NCBI GenBank assembly: GCA_046726315.1
Contig: JBKPAG010000005.1
Span: forward strand, 48,043 to 112,042
Source: JACVRX01 sp046726315
GTDB lineage: Bacteria; Actinomycetota; Actinomycetes; Jiangellales; Jiangellaceae
Reading direction: 5' to 3'
DNA: 64,000 nt
A program made the translations under genes and the position numbers. Numbering within the stretch: position 1 is the stretch's first letter; every line of letters begins with the position of its first letter. Below the pieces are notes generated by a model that was not told the origin of the DNA, searched no databases, and was given only the letters and a program-made list of their open reading frames with translations. Positions 26,082 through 34,275 of this stretch are shown here, piece after piece.

Positions 26082-27320
26082 ATGCCGGACGTGATGAGCG
26101 GCGCTCGAAGCCAGCGGGTGGCCGTCGTCGGGGGCGGGATCATCGGCACTGCCGTGGCGCGTCGGTTGCTGCAGGTGCGACCGGACACCGAGGTAGTCCT
26201 GCTGGAAAAGGAAGACCGGCTCGCTGCTCATCAATCCAGCCACAACAGCGGCGTCGTGCACGCGGGCATCTACTACGTGCCAGGCTCGCTCAAGGCCAAG
26301 CTCTGCCGTCGCGGAGTCGGGCTGCTTCGGGCGTTTTGCGATGAGCACGGGCTCGTGTTCGATCGGTGCGGCAAGCTCATCGTTGCGTTGGACGAAGCCG
26401 AACGGGCCCGGCTGTACGCGTTGCACGAACGCGCCGTCGCCAACGGCGTGCCAGGTGTGCGGCTGCTCCACACCGCCGAGCTGGCCGATATCGAGCCGCA
26501 TGTGCGCGGACTTGCCGGTCTACATTCCCCCGACACCGCGATCGTCGATTTCGGCGCCGTCACTCGAGAACTCGGCGCCGATGTCGAGAAGCTCGGCGGC
26601 ACTGTTCAGCTTGGGTACGAAGTCCTCGGCATCGAACAGGACGATCGGAACGTCGTCCTGCGAACTCATCACGGCGACCAGCACTTCGCGAGCGTCGTTC
26701 TCTGCGCCGGCTTGCACTCCGACCGGCTAGCCCAGCTTGCCGGGGACGGCGCCGCGCCCCGAATCGTCCCGTTTCGTGGGATGTACCTGCTGTTGCGGTC
26801 CGAGCGCCGACATCTCGTACGCGGTCTGATCTATCCAGTTCCTGATCCCAGCCTGCCGTTCCTGGGAGTTCACTTGACTCGCCGGTTCGACGGCGAGGTC
26901 CTGGTCGGGCCCAACGCGGTGCTCGCGCTGGCCCGCGAGGGATATCGCGGGCTCGACGTGGACATCCTGCACCTGGCCCGGACCGTGTGGGCAGCTGGAT
27001 TCCGGCGCATGGCGGGCCGGTACTGGCGTACCGGCGTCCACGAGGTCGTCGGCGCAATGAGTAAACGCGCCTTCGTGCGCGAGGCGTGCCGCTATGTCCC
27101 GGAGCTGACGGTCCGCGATGTCCTCCCTGGACCCGTTGGTGTTCGGGCACAGGCGATCAACGCCGACGGCTCGCTGGTCGACGACTTCCGAATCAGCAGG
27201 CTTGGTCGGGTCACCGCCGTCCGCAACGCACCATCTCCAGGCGCGACGTCGTCTCTGGCCATCGCCGAGCACGTCGTCGACACCCATGTCGGTCACGAGC
27301 GGATCACGGATGTTCCATAA
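26082..27320 (+). CDS. lhgO: L-2-hydroxyglutarate oxidase-like FAD enzyme
   Basis: A 412-residue DAO-family FAD oxidoreductase. The dinucleotide-binding motif VAVVGGGIIGTAVARRLL is at the N-terminus, followed by LEKEDRLAAHQSSHNSGVVH, which is strongly characteristic of LhgO/L2HGDH proteins. The C-terminal GPVGVRAQAINADGSLVDDF is also typical. It would oxidise L-2-hydroxyglutarate to 2-oxoglutarate, passing electrons to quinone or oxygen. ATG 26082 is chosen over 26058 because GAGGAG ends seven bases upstream of it. Confidence 0.88.
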   Translation: MPDVMSGARSQRVAVVGGGIIGTAVARRLLQVRPDTEVVLLEKEDRLAAHQSSHNSGVVHAGIYYVPGSLKAKLCRRGVGLLRAFCDEHGLVFDRCGKLIVALDEAERARLYALHERAVANGVPGVRLLHTAELADIEPHVRGLAGLHSPDTAIVDFGAVTRELGADVEKLGGTVQLGYEVLGIEQDDRNVVLRTHHGDQHFASVVLCAGLHSDRLAQLAGDGAAPRIVPFRGMYLLLRSERRHLVRGLIYPVPDPSLPFLGVHLTRRFDGEVLVGPNAVLALAREGYRGLDVDILHLARTVWAAGFRRMAGRYWRTGVHEVVGAMSKRAFVREACRYVPELTVRDVLPGPVGVRAQAINADGSLVDDFRISRLGRVTAVRNAPSPGATSSLAIAEHVVDTHVGHERITDVP

Positions 27321-27377
27321 CCAACCGTGCCCGACTGGGCGGTGGATCTACCCTCGCGGAATGGCCGGTGGCCCGCG

Positions 27378-28358
27378 TCAAATGAGCGAGTGACCGGTTC
27401 GAGGGGCGGGTTTAGCCGTTCGTCCGTCCGTCGGGGTGCTCGACGTGTAGGCGGCCACGAAGCCCTGTCGCCAGCTGGGGTAGCGGAGCGTCCACCCAAG
27501 CTCGCGTTTGGCCTTCGTGTTCGAGGCGCCGCGGGACTCGGTTCCCATAATGACCGCAACTTGGCCGGCGAACAGCCACGCAAGCCAGCGGGGGACGTGC
27601 CGGGGCGGCTTGGCGCCGAGCACGTCGGCGAGCACTGGCAGCCACTCACGCACTGGGGCGGGCTCGTCGTCGACGATGTTGTAGATACCGGCTCGGTTGT
27701 ATTCGAGCGCTAGCACTGTCGCCGCAGCGGCGTCGTCGAGGTGGATGAATGAGGAGACGCCGCCACCGTCGCCGATGATGGGGAACTGCCGCTTGCGGAC
27801 CGGCTTGATCAGCCCGTCGTCCGGAGCGCCGTAGAAGCCGCCGTAGCGAAGGACGATCCCGCCGGCGTCCGTGACCGCCTGGTCGAGATTGCGCATTGCG
27901 GCGTTGGTCTCGCGGGTTGCTGCCGGTGGGGTGGGGTCGAGCGGATCGTCCTCGGTCTTGACCGGGCCGCCGTTGCGTGCATAGCGGAAGCTGGCGAAGC
28001 TCTGGGCGACGAACCGGTGAACACCGGCTTCGCGCGAGGCGGCCAGCAGCGCGTCGGTGCCCTCGGTCCGAAGCCGGTTGGTCGGCGCGAAGGTACGGTC
28101 GAGGCTCCTCGAGAAACGGGCACCCGCCAGAGCGGTCGCCTGGTGGACGATCGCGTCGGGCTTGGCTTCGAGGACGGCTTTGCGCACAGCGGGCCGGTCG
28201 AGCAGATCGAGTGCAATGGCCTTCGCCCCGAGCGCCCGTAAACGCTCGGCGTTTCCAGGCGAGTTGAAGGTGCCGATCACATCGTGCCCTCGGTCTATGA
28301 GCTGAGGAACAAGGCGGATCCCGATCGCACCACTCGCCCCTGCAACAAAGACTCGCAT
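27378..28358 (-). CDS. NAD-dependent epimerase/dehydratase family protein
   Basis: A 326-residue extended SDR protein. The N-terminal motif GASGAIG (residues 7-13) binds NAD(P), and LRYGGFYGAPDDG carries the YGxxYG-type region of atypical SDRs. Length and the GDGGGVSSFIHLDDAA segment match nucleoside-diphosphate-sugar epimerase-like proteins. GGAGA precedes the ATG. It is divergent from an ECF41-type sigma factor; epimerases, oxidoreductases and carboxymuconolactone decarboxylases are the recorded neighbours of ECF41 genes, so it is a likely regulon member. Confidence 0.88.
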   Translation of the reverse strand: MRVFVAGASGAIGIRLVPQLIDRGHDVIGTFNSPGNAERLRALGAKAIALDLLDRPAVRKAVLEAKPDAIVHQATALAGARFSRSLDRTFAPTNRLRTEGTDALLAASREAGVHRFVAQSFASFRYARNGGPVKTEDDPLDPTPPAATRETNAAMRNLDQAVTDAGGIVLRYGGFYGAPDDGLIKPVRKRQFPIIGDGGGVSSFIHLDDAAAATVLALEYNRAGIYNIVDDEPAPVREWLPVLADVLGAKPPRHVPRWLAWLFAGQVAVIMGTESRGASNTKAKRELGWTLRYPSWRQGFVAAYTSSTPTDGRTAKPAPRTGHSLI

Positions 28359-28400
28359 CGTGTTCTCCGTTTCGGTGTTGGGTTGGCCCTGGGTGTTCCT

Positions 28401-28427
28401 TGTCACGCCCGCCGTGTTCGGAGGGTC
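28401..28427 (+). promoter_or_regulatory. Candidate ECF41-type autoregulated promoter
   Basis: TGTCACG at 28401-28407 and GGTC at 28424-28427, spaced by 16 bases and 37 bases ahead of the sigma factor ATG. As I recall it, the ECF41 target promoter is TGTCACA in the -35 region and CGTC in the -10; each element differs here by one base. The match and position suggest self-activation. Confidence 0.5.
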
Positions 28428-28464
28428 ACTTGAGATGACACCTGGCAACCCGAGGATGTGACCG

Positions 28465-29364
28465 ATGGACGAGAACGACTGGCTGGCAGATCGCTTCGAG
28501 GAGCACCGTGCCCACCTGCGGGCCGTGGCATACCGGATGCTGGGTTCGCTCACCGACGCCGACGACGCCGTTCAGGACACCTGGCTGCGCCTGAGCCGAG
28601 CAGGGGCGAGCGAGGTCGAGAACCTTCGCGGATGGCTGACCACGATCATTGCCCGCGTGTGTTTGAACATGCTGCGCTCGCGCAACCGTCGGCGAGCGGA
28701 GTCCCTTGGGGTGCACCTACCTGACCCTCTCGTCAGCGCAGACGCGGCGATCCAGCCGGAGGAGGAGGCATTGCTGGCCGACTCGGTCGGCCTTGCTCTG
28801 CTGGTGGTGCTGGACAACCTCGCGCCGGCCGAGCGGCTGGCATTCGTGCTGCATGACATGTTCGAACTCCCGTTCGAGGAGATCGCCCCCATGATCGGCC
28901 GCACTCCAGCGGCGGCCAGGCAGCTCGCGAGCAGGGCGCGACGTCGCGTGCAGGGCGCGGAGGTACCAGCGCCGGATCCCGATCTCGCTCGCCAGCGAGA
29001 GGTGGTCGACGCGTTCTTCTCGGCTGCACGCGGAGGCGATTTCGATGCACTCGTCGCCGTGCTCGATCCCGACGTCGTACTGCGAATCGACGCGGGCGTC
29101 AAGCGCCCCGCAGCCTCCATGGCGATCCATGGCGCGTCGGCCGTAGCCAGGCAGGCACTCACCGGGCTCGCGGCCCCGCTGCGGGTTGTGGACCTGCGCC
29201 CCGCGCTGGTGAACGGAGCAGCGGGAGTGATCGTTATTGGGCGCGGACGGCCAGTCACCGTGATTGGTTTCACCGTCGCCGAAGGCAAGATCGCCGAGAT
29301 CGACGCGATCGCCGATCCCGAACGGGTCCGCGGGATCACGGCCGCCGTCCTGCACCACGAGTAG
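28465..29364 (+). CDS. ECF41-type RNA polymerase sigma factor (SigJ-like)
   Basis: A 299-residue sigma factor with a C-terminal extension. Region 2 (residues ~8-75) includes LRAVAYRMLGSLTDADDAVQ and NLRGWLTTIIARVCLNMLRS, the hallmark of the ECF41 group. Region 4 (about 105-160) contains FELPFEEIAPMIGRTPAAAR. A SnoaL/NTF2-like domain follows (about 170-295), ending DAIADPERVRGI, the position of the NPDKL-like motif that regulates ECF41 activity. No anti-sigma gene is adjacent, consistent with this group using its fused C-terminal domain for control. Confidence 0.9.
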   Translation: MDENDWLADRFEEHRAHLRAVAYRMLGSLTDADDAVQDTWLRLSRAGASEVENLRGWLTTIIARVCLNMLRSRNRRRAESLGVHLPDPLVSADAAIQPEEEALLADSVGLALLVVLDNLAPAERLAFVLHDMFELPFEEIAPMIGRTPAAARQLASRARRRVQGAEVPAPDPDLARQREVVDAFFSAARGGDFDALVAVLDPDVVLRIDAGVKRPAASMAIHGASAVARQALTGLAAPLRVVDLRPALVNGAAGVIVIGRGRPVTVIGFTVAEGKIAEIDAIADPERVRGITAAVLHHE

Positions 29365-29436
29365 CCGCACGGCCAGCCCGAGGTGCCCCGGTCCCCTTCA
29401 GCTGCGGGGTGTTCTGGCGTGTGGAGCGGGTGACGG

Positions 29437-29510
29437 TGGAGCGGGTGACGGGAATCGAACCCGCACCACCAGCTTGGAAGGCTGGAGCTCTGCCATTGAG
29501 CTACACCCGC
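29437..29510 (-). tRNA. tRNA-Gly (TCC)
   Basis: The minus strand folds into a full cloverleaf. Acceptor GCGGGTG pairs with CACCCGC, the D-arm is GCTC/GAGC, the anticodon arm CCAGC-CTTCCAA-GCTGG gives anticodon TCC, and the T-arm loop is TTCGATT. The discriminator is T (29440) and CCA is encoded at 29439-29437. The 15 bases at its 3' end are duplicated immediately downstream (29421-29435). Confidence 0.95.
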
Positions 29511-29592
29511 GGGCAAGGCTCGCACGCGAGCCGACGCCTGATCGAACGCGCCATTCTAGCCAGCCGGTGGCGTAACCTGAGCTAACGATCTC

Positions 29593-29666
29593 CGGGGTAT
29601 GGCGCAGTTTGGCAGCGCGTCCGCTTTGGGAGCGGAAGGCCCCCGGTTCAAATCCGGGTACCCCGA
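29593..29666 (+). tRNA. tRNA-Pro (TGG)
   Basis: Cloverleaf on the plus strand: acceptor CGGGGTA with TACCCCG, D-arm GCGC/GCGC, anticodon arm TCCGC-TTTGGGA-GCGGA (anticodon TGG), T-arm CCCGG-TTCAAAT-CCGGG, discriminator A at 29666. CCA is not encoded (CCC follows). It lies 94 bases upstream of the trigger factor start, the usual actinobacterial position. Confidence 0.96.
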
Positions 29667-29760
29667 CCCGACGCCGTTGGGTGCCGCATTCCACGACAGC
29701 TACGATGAGGGCCGGCGCCGATCCGGCGCGTCGATCCACAACTCTCAGGAGAACTTCCTC

Positions 29761-31170
29761 GTGAAGAGCGTCGTCGAGTCCCTCAACCCGACCCGGGTCC
29801 GGCTTGCGGTGGAGGTCCCGTTCGAGGAGCTCGAGCCGAGCATCAAGTCCGTCTACCAACGCATCGCGGCGCAGGTCAATGTGCCCGGCTTTCGCCGCGG
29901 CAAAGTGCCGCCAGTGGTCATCGACCAGCGCATCGGTCGGCCAGCCGTGCTCGACGAAGCCGTCCAAGAGGCGCTACCGAGGCTCTACGGGCAGGCGGTC
30001 GAAGACAACGAACTGCGTCCACTGGGCCAGCCCGAGGTCGATGTCACCGACTTCGCCGACGGCCAGGAGCTGAAGTTCACCGTCGAGGTCGACATCCGGC
30101 CGATGGTGACCCTGCCCGAGTGGGAAGGGCTCGAGGTGCAGATCGATGACGCGGATGTCACCGACGCCGACGTCGACGAGCAGTTGCAGCAGCTCCGCTC
30201 GCGGTTCGGAACGCTGCTCGGCGTCGACCGGGCGGCGGCCGAGGGCGATTTCGTCATGGTCGATCTCGAGGCGAGGAAGGACGGCGAGCTGGTCGAGGGC
30301 GGGCAGGCCACTGGGGTCTCCTACCAGATCGGCAGCGGCCAGCTCGTCCCGGGAATCGACGACGCGGTCACCGGTTTGTCCGCAGGTGAGTCGGCGACCT
30401 TCCACACCACGCTGCTCGGAACAAACGCCGGCGAAGAGGTCGACTGCACGGTCACGGTGAGCGCCGTCAAGGAGCAGCAGCTTCCCGAGCTCGACGACGA
30501 CTTCGCGCAGATGGCCAGCGAGTTCGACTCACTGGACGAGTTGCGGGCGGACCTGCGGGAGCAGGCGCAGCGGGTCAAGCGGGTTGAACAGGCGATCGCC
30601 GCGCGGGATGCGGTGCTCGAGAAGCTGCTCGAGCGGGCTGGGGACGTTCCGTTGCCGGAAGGCGTCGTCGCCACCTCGGTCCAGGAGCACCTCAGCGACG
30701 GCCACGGCGACGACGAGCATCGCGCGGACTTCGAGAAGGACCTTCGGCAGAGCCTCACGGCGCAGTTCGTCCTCGACGAGTTGGTCAAGGCGCAAGACCT
30801 GCAGGTTTCGCAGGAGGAGCTGACGTCCTACCTGGTGCAGCGAGCGGCTCGCTCGGGCGTCGACCCCAACCAGCTCATTCAGCAGTACGTCGAGACGGGC
30901 ACCATCCCGGCCCTCGTCTCCGAAGTGGCTCGGGGTAAGGCGCTGGCGCTGGTGGTGGAGAAGGCGCAGGTCATCGACGCATCGGGACGACCGGTCCCCC
31001 TCGACCTGCTTCGCGACGACGGCACGGTGGGCGATGCCGCGCCTGGCTCGGCCACACCGAGCATCTCGTTCGCCGACTTCGAGGAGGAAGTCGAGGGCGA
31101 GGAGGAATTCGACTTCGACGAGGACGATGAGGCAGCAGCAGCGGAGAGGTCGGACGAAGATCGGTCGTGA
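29761..31170 (+). CDS. tig: Trigger factor
   Basis: Ribosome-associated chaperone and prolyl isomerase, 469 residues. The ribosome-binding signature is GFRRGKVPPVVIDQRIG (about residues 45-61), followed by the FKBP-like PPIase domain (roughly 150-240, EGDFVMVDLEARKDGE) and a long C-terminal helical arm. The tail is very acidic (EEEVEGEEEFDFDEDDE). The GTG at 29761 has AGGAG nine bases upstream; extension further would run back through tRNA-Pro and is rejected. It is upstream of clpP1-clpP2-clpX, the conserved proteostasis cluster. Confidence 0.96.
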   Translation: MKSVVESLNPTRVRLAVEVPFEELEPSIKSVYQRIAAQVNVPGFRRGKVPPVVIDQRIGRPAVLDEAVQEALPRLYGQAVEDNELRPLGQPEVDVTDFADGQELKFTVEVDIRPMVTLPEWEGLEVQIDDADVTDADVDEQLQQLRSRFGTLLGVDRAAAEGDFVMVDLEARKDGELVEGGQATGVSYQIGSGQLVPGIDDAVTGLSAGESATFHTTLLGTNAGEEVDCTVTVSAVKEQQLPELDDDFAQMASEFDSLDELRADLREQAQRVKRVEQAIAARDAVLEKLLERAGDVPLPEGVVATSVQEHLSDGHGDDEHRADFEKDLRQSLTAQFVLDELVKAQDLQVSQEELTSYLVQRAARSGVDPNQLIQQYVETGTIPALVSEVARGKALALVVEKAQVIDASGRPVPLDLLRDDGTVGDAAPGSATPSISFADFEEEVEGEEEFDFDEDDEAAAAERSDEDRS

Positions 31171-31409
31171 TCAGGTGCGCTGACGCGCTTGAATCCGCCG
31201 CCTTGTGCACCTGATCGTCGGGCGTCCGCCAGCCGAGACTTGATCAGATGATGCTCGGCCCGGCAGGAAGACCCGGTCGCGCACCTGATCGTCGGGCGTC
31301 CGCCAGCCGAGACTTGATCAGATGATGCTCGGCCCGGCAGGAAGACCCGGTCGCGCACCTGATCGTCAATGAGCGCTGTGATCAGGTGCAGAATCGACGA
31401 TCAGGTGAA
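31167..31409. repeat. 74-bp tandem duplication with GCACCTGATC half-sites
   Basis: Two identical 74-bp units occupy 31207-31280 and 31281-31354, followed by the first 13 bases of a third (31355-31367). Each unit starts GCACCTGATCGTC and also contains TTGATCAGATGATGC. The inverted form GATCAGGTG occurs at 31169, 31380 and 31400, so six CACCTGATC-type sites in both orientations span about 240 bases between tig and clpP1. No gene is supported in 31171-31535. Confidence 0.85.
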
Positions 31410-31535
31410 CAAGGCCGAACCCGTGGGTCAGCACGCCGTCAGCGAACACGGTGCGGTCCCGGATGGCCGCCTCCTCGACGTTGGTTAGTGTCGGGAGAAC
31501 AGCAGAAGCGAACATTTGCCCGAGGAGACGTGATT

Positions 31536-32141
31536 GTGAGCAGCGTGATGCAGGTGAGCCCAGGCGCGGCGATGGGCCTCGAGGACAACGTGTACAACCG
31601 CCTCCTCCGGGAGCGGATCATCTTCCTCGGCACCGAGGTGAAGGACGAGAACGCGAACGCGATATGCGCTCAGCTGCTCCTACTTGCGGCTGAGGACAGC
31701 AAGGACATCCACCTCTACATCAACTCGCCGGGTGGCTCGGTGTCGGCCGGCATGGCGATCTACGACACGATGCAGTACGTCAAGCCCGACGTCGTCACGG
31801 TGGCGATGGGACTGGCTGCCTCGATGGGCCAGTTCCTGCTGGCCGCCGGCGCCAAAGGCAAGCGGTACGCCACGCCGCACGCTCGGATCATGATGCACCA
31901 GCCCTCGGGCGGCATGGGTGGTTCGGCGAGTGACATCCGTATTCAGGCCGAGCAGATGCTCCACACCAAGCACCAGATGGCCCAACTGATCGCTAAGCAC
32001 ACGGGTCGCACCATTGCCGAGATCGAGAACGACTCCGACCGCGACCGGTGGTTCACTGCCGAGGAAGCGTTGGAGTACGGCTTCGTCGACCACGTCGTCC
32101 AGAGCGCGTCCCAGGTCTCCGAGGGCGGCGGCACGGCCTAG
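31536..32141 (+). CDS. clpP1: ATP-dependent Clp protease proteolytic subunit 1
   Basis: Serine protease ring subunit, 201 residues. The catalytic Ser96 is in GLAASMGQ and His121 in MMHQPSGG; the catalytic Asp is near residue 172 (ENDSDRDRW). Several starts are possible (GTG 31530, GTG 31536, ATG 31548); GTG 31536 has GAGGAG at the best spacing. Actinobacteria use a mixed ClpP1P2 tetradecamer; this gene precedes clpP2 by 69 bases. A repeat array lies directly upstream. Confidence 0.95.
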   Translation: MSSVMQVSPGAAMGLEDNVYNRLLRERIIFLGTEVKDENANAICAQLLLLAAEDSKDIHLYINSPGGSVSAGMAIYDTMQYVKPDVVTVAMGLAASMGQFLLAAGAKGKRYATPHARIMMHQPSGGMGGSASDIRIQAEQMLHTKHQMAQLIAKHTGRTIAEIENDSDRDRWFTAEEALEYGFVDHVVQSASQVSEGGGTA

Positions 32142-32210
32142 CGCGAGCCATGCCGGCAACCGAATGCCAGCCCGCCTCGAGATCCATCTCACCGAGCCCA
32201 GGAGACCCTG

Positions 32211-32840
32211 ATGACTGACCAGCAGGTCCCTTCGATGAACTACTACATCCCGCAGTGGGAGGAGCGCACCTCATACGGCTTCCGGCGGATCGACCCGTAC
32301 GCGAAGCTGTTCGAGGAGCGCATCATCATCCTCGGCACGCCGATCTCCGACGACGTCGCGAACGCCGTCATGGCTCAGTTGATGTCGCTGGAGTCGATGG
32401 ACCCCGACCGCGACATCGACATCTACATCAACTCGCCAGGTGGTTCGTTCACGGCGATGACGACCATCTACGACACGATGCAGTTCATCAAGCCCGACAT
32501 CCGCACGGTCTGCATGGGCCAGGCCGCCTCCGCGGCCGCCGTTCTGCTCGCCGCCGGGGCCCCGGGCAAGCGGCTCGCTGTTCCCAATGCCCGGGTTCTC
32601 ATCCACCAGCCCTACACCGAAGGCGCATACGGCCAGGCCAGCGACATCGAGATCCAGGCCAACGAGATCCTGCGGATGCGGGCGTTGCTGGAGGAGATCA
32701 TTGCCCGCCACACCGGCAAGGATGTCGACGAGGTCCGCAAGGACATTGAACGGGACAAGATATTCACCACCCAGGAGGCCATCGACTACGGCCTCATCGA
32801 CGCCTTCACCACCTCCCGCAAGGCCAGTCTGGTGAGCTAG
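32211..32840 (+). CDS. clpP2: ATP-dependent Clp protease proteolytic subunit 2
   Basis: Second ClpP subunit, 209 residues. The catalytic Ser107 is in MGQAASAAAVLL, and His is in VLIHQP; the IARHTGKDVDEVRKDIERDK block follows. AGGAGA precedes the ATG. It would form the ring facing ClpX in the mixed ClpP1P2 complex by analogy with mycobacteria. About half of its residues match ClpP1 in conserved blocks, as expected for the old actinobacterial duplication. Confidence 0.95.
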   Translation: MTDQQVPSMNYYIPQWEERTSYGFRRIDPYAKLFEERIIILGTPISDDVANAVMAQLMSLESMDPDRDIDIYINSPGGSFTAMTTIYDTMQFIKPDIRTVCMGQAASAAAVLLAAGAPGKRLAVPNARVLIHQPYTEGAYGQASDIEIQANEILRMRALLEEIIARHTGKDVDEVRKDIERDKIFTTQEAIDYGLIDAFTTSRKASLVS

Positions 32841-32961
32841 CGACGGCCCGTGCGGTGATCGCCGGGCGCGCCGTGACGCGCGTTCGACCCGCTCGTCGGC
32901 GGGAAGGGGTACCGTCGAGGCACACGGCCAGTTGGACACGCTTACGGGAAGGACTATCCGC

Positions 32962-34254
32962 GTGGCACGCATCGGCGACGGCGGTGACCTGCTCAAATGC
33001 TCGTTCTGCGGCAAGAGCCAGAAACAGGTCAAGAAGCTGATCGCCGGCCCGGGCGTTTACATCTGCGACGAGTGCATCGACCTGTGCAACGAGATCATCG
33101 AGGAAGAGCTCAGTGAGAGTCCTGAGGTCGGCCTGTCGGACCTGCCGAAGCCACGCGAGATCTACGAGTTCCTCGAGCAGTACGTCATCGGCCAGGAGAC
33201 CGCCAAGAAGGCGCTGTCGGTAGCCGTCTACAACCATTACAAGCGGGTCCAGGCCCGGCAGGCAGGAGGGCCGCGCGCGGCCAAGGAAGAAGCCGTTGAG
33301 CTGGCCAAGTCCAACATCTTGCTCATCGGACCCACCGGCTGCGGCAAGACCTACCTCGCCCAGACCCTCGCCAGACTGCTCAATGTGCCGTTCGCCATCG
33401 CGGACGCCACCGCGCTCACCGAGGCTGGCTACGTCGGTGAGGACGTCGAGAACATCCTGCTCAAGCTCATCCAAGCGGCCGACTACGACGTCAAGAAGGC
33501 TGAGACGGGCATCATCTACATCGATGAGGTCGACAAGATCGCCCGCAAGAGCGAGAACCCGTCGATCACTCGCGACGTCTCCGGCGAAGGCGTCCAGCAA
33601 GCGTTACTGAAGATCCTGGAGGGCACGACGGCGAGCGTGCCGCCGCAGGGCGGGCGCAAACACCCACACCAGGAGTTCATCCAGATCGATACCACGAACG
33701 TGCTGTTCCTCGTCGGTGGCGCCTTCGCCGGGCTCGAAGAGATCATCGAGCACCGCATCGGCCGCAGCGGTCTCGGTTTCGGTGCCGAGATCCGCAGCAA
33801 GGCCGAACGCGACGGCGCGGACCGGTTCGGCGAGGTCATGCCTGAAGACCTGCTCAAGTTCGGGCTGATCCCCGAGTTCATCGGCCGACTGCCGGTCATC
33901 ACCACGGTGAGCCCGCTCGACCGTGATGCGCTGATCCGGATCCTTTCCGAGCCGCGTAACGCTCTGGTCAAGCAGTACCACCGGTTGTTCGAGATCGACA
34001 GCGTCGAGCTCGAGTTCACCGACGACGCCATCGAGGCAGTCGCTGACCAGGCTCTGCTTCGCGGCACCGGCGCCCGCGGCCTGCGGGCGATCATGGAGGA
34101 GGTTCTTCTCCATGTCATGTACGAGGTGCCCAGCCGCGACGATGTCGCCCGCGTGGTCATCAACCGCGACGTCGTGCTCGAGAACGTCAACCCCACGCTC
34201 GTCCCGCGAGAGGTCACAACCCGCAAACGCGAGCGTCGCGAGAAGAGCGCCTGA
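32962..34254 (+). CDS. clpX: Clp protease ATP-binding subunit ClpX
   Basis: AAA+ unfoldase feeding ClpP1P2, 430 residues. The N-terminal zinc-binding domain has CSFC and CDEC (about residues 13-39). Walker A is GPTGCGKT, with Cys where Ser is more usual, and Walker B is IIYIDEVDKI. The ClpP-docking loop region and C-terminal sensor-2 motif GARGLR are present. GTG 32962 follows GGGAAGGAC. It starts 121 bases after clpP2, so it may have its own promoter. Confidence 0.96.
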   Translation: MARIGDGGDLLKCSFCGKSQKQVKKLIAGPGVYICDECIDLCNEIIEEELSESPEVGLSDLPKPREIYEFLEQYVIGQETAKKALSVAVYNHYKRVQARQAGGPRAAKEEAVELAKSNILLIGPTGCGKTYLAQTLARLLNVPFAIADATALTEAGYVGEDVENILLKLIQAADYDVKKAETGIIYIDEVDKIARKSENPSITRDVSGEGVQQALLKILEGTTASVPPQGGRKHPHQEFIQIDTTNVLFLVGGAFAGLEEIIEHRIGRSGLGFGAEIRSKAERDGADRFGEVMPEDLLKFGLIPEFIGRLPVITTVSPLDRDALIRILSEPRNALVKQYHRLFEIDSVELEFTDDAIEAVADQALLRGTGARGLRAIMEEVLLHVMYEVPSRDDVARVVINRDVVLENVNPTLVPREVTTRKRERREKSA

Positions 34255-34275
34255 ACGCTCCGTAGACTTCGCCAG

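Noticed and set aside
31207..31367. CRISPR or IS element at the tandem duplication
   Set aside because: Units are identical along their whole 74 bp with no variable spacer, no coding capacity and no terminal inverted repeats.
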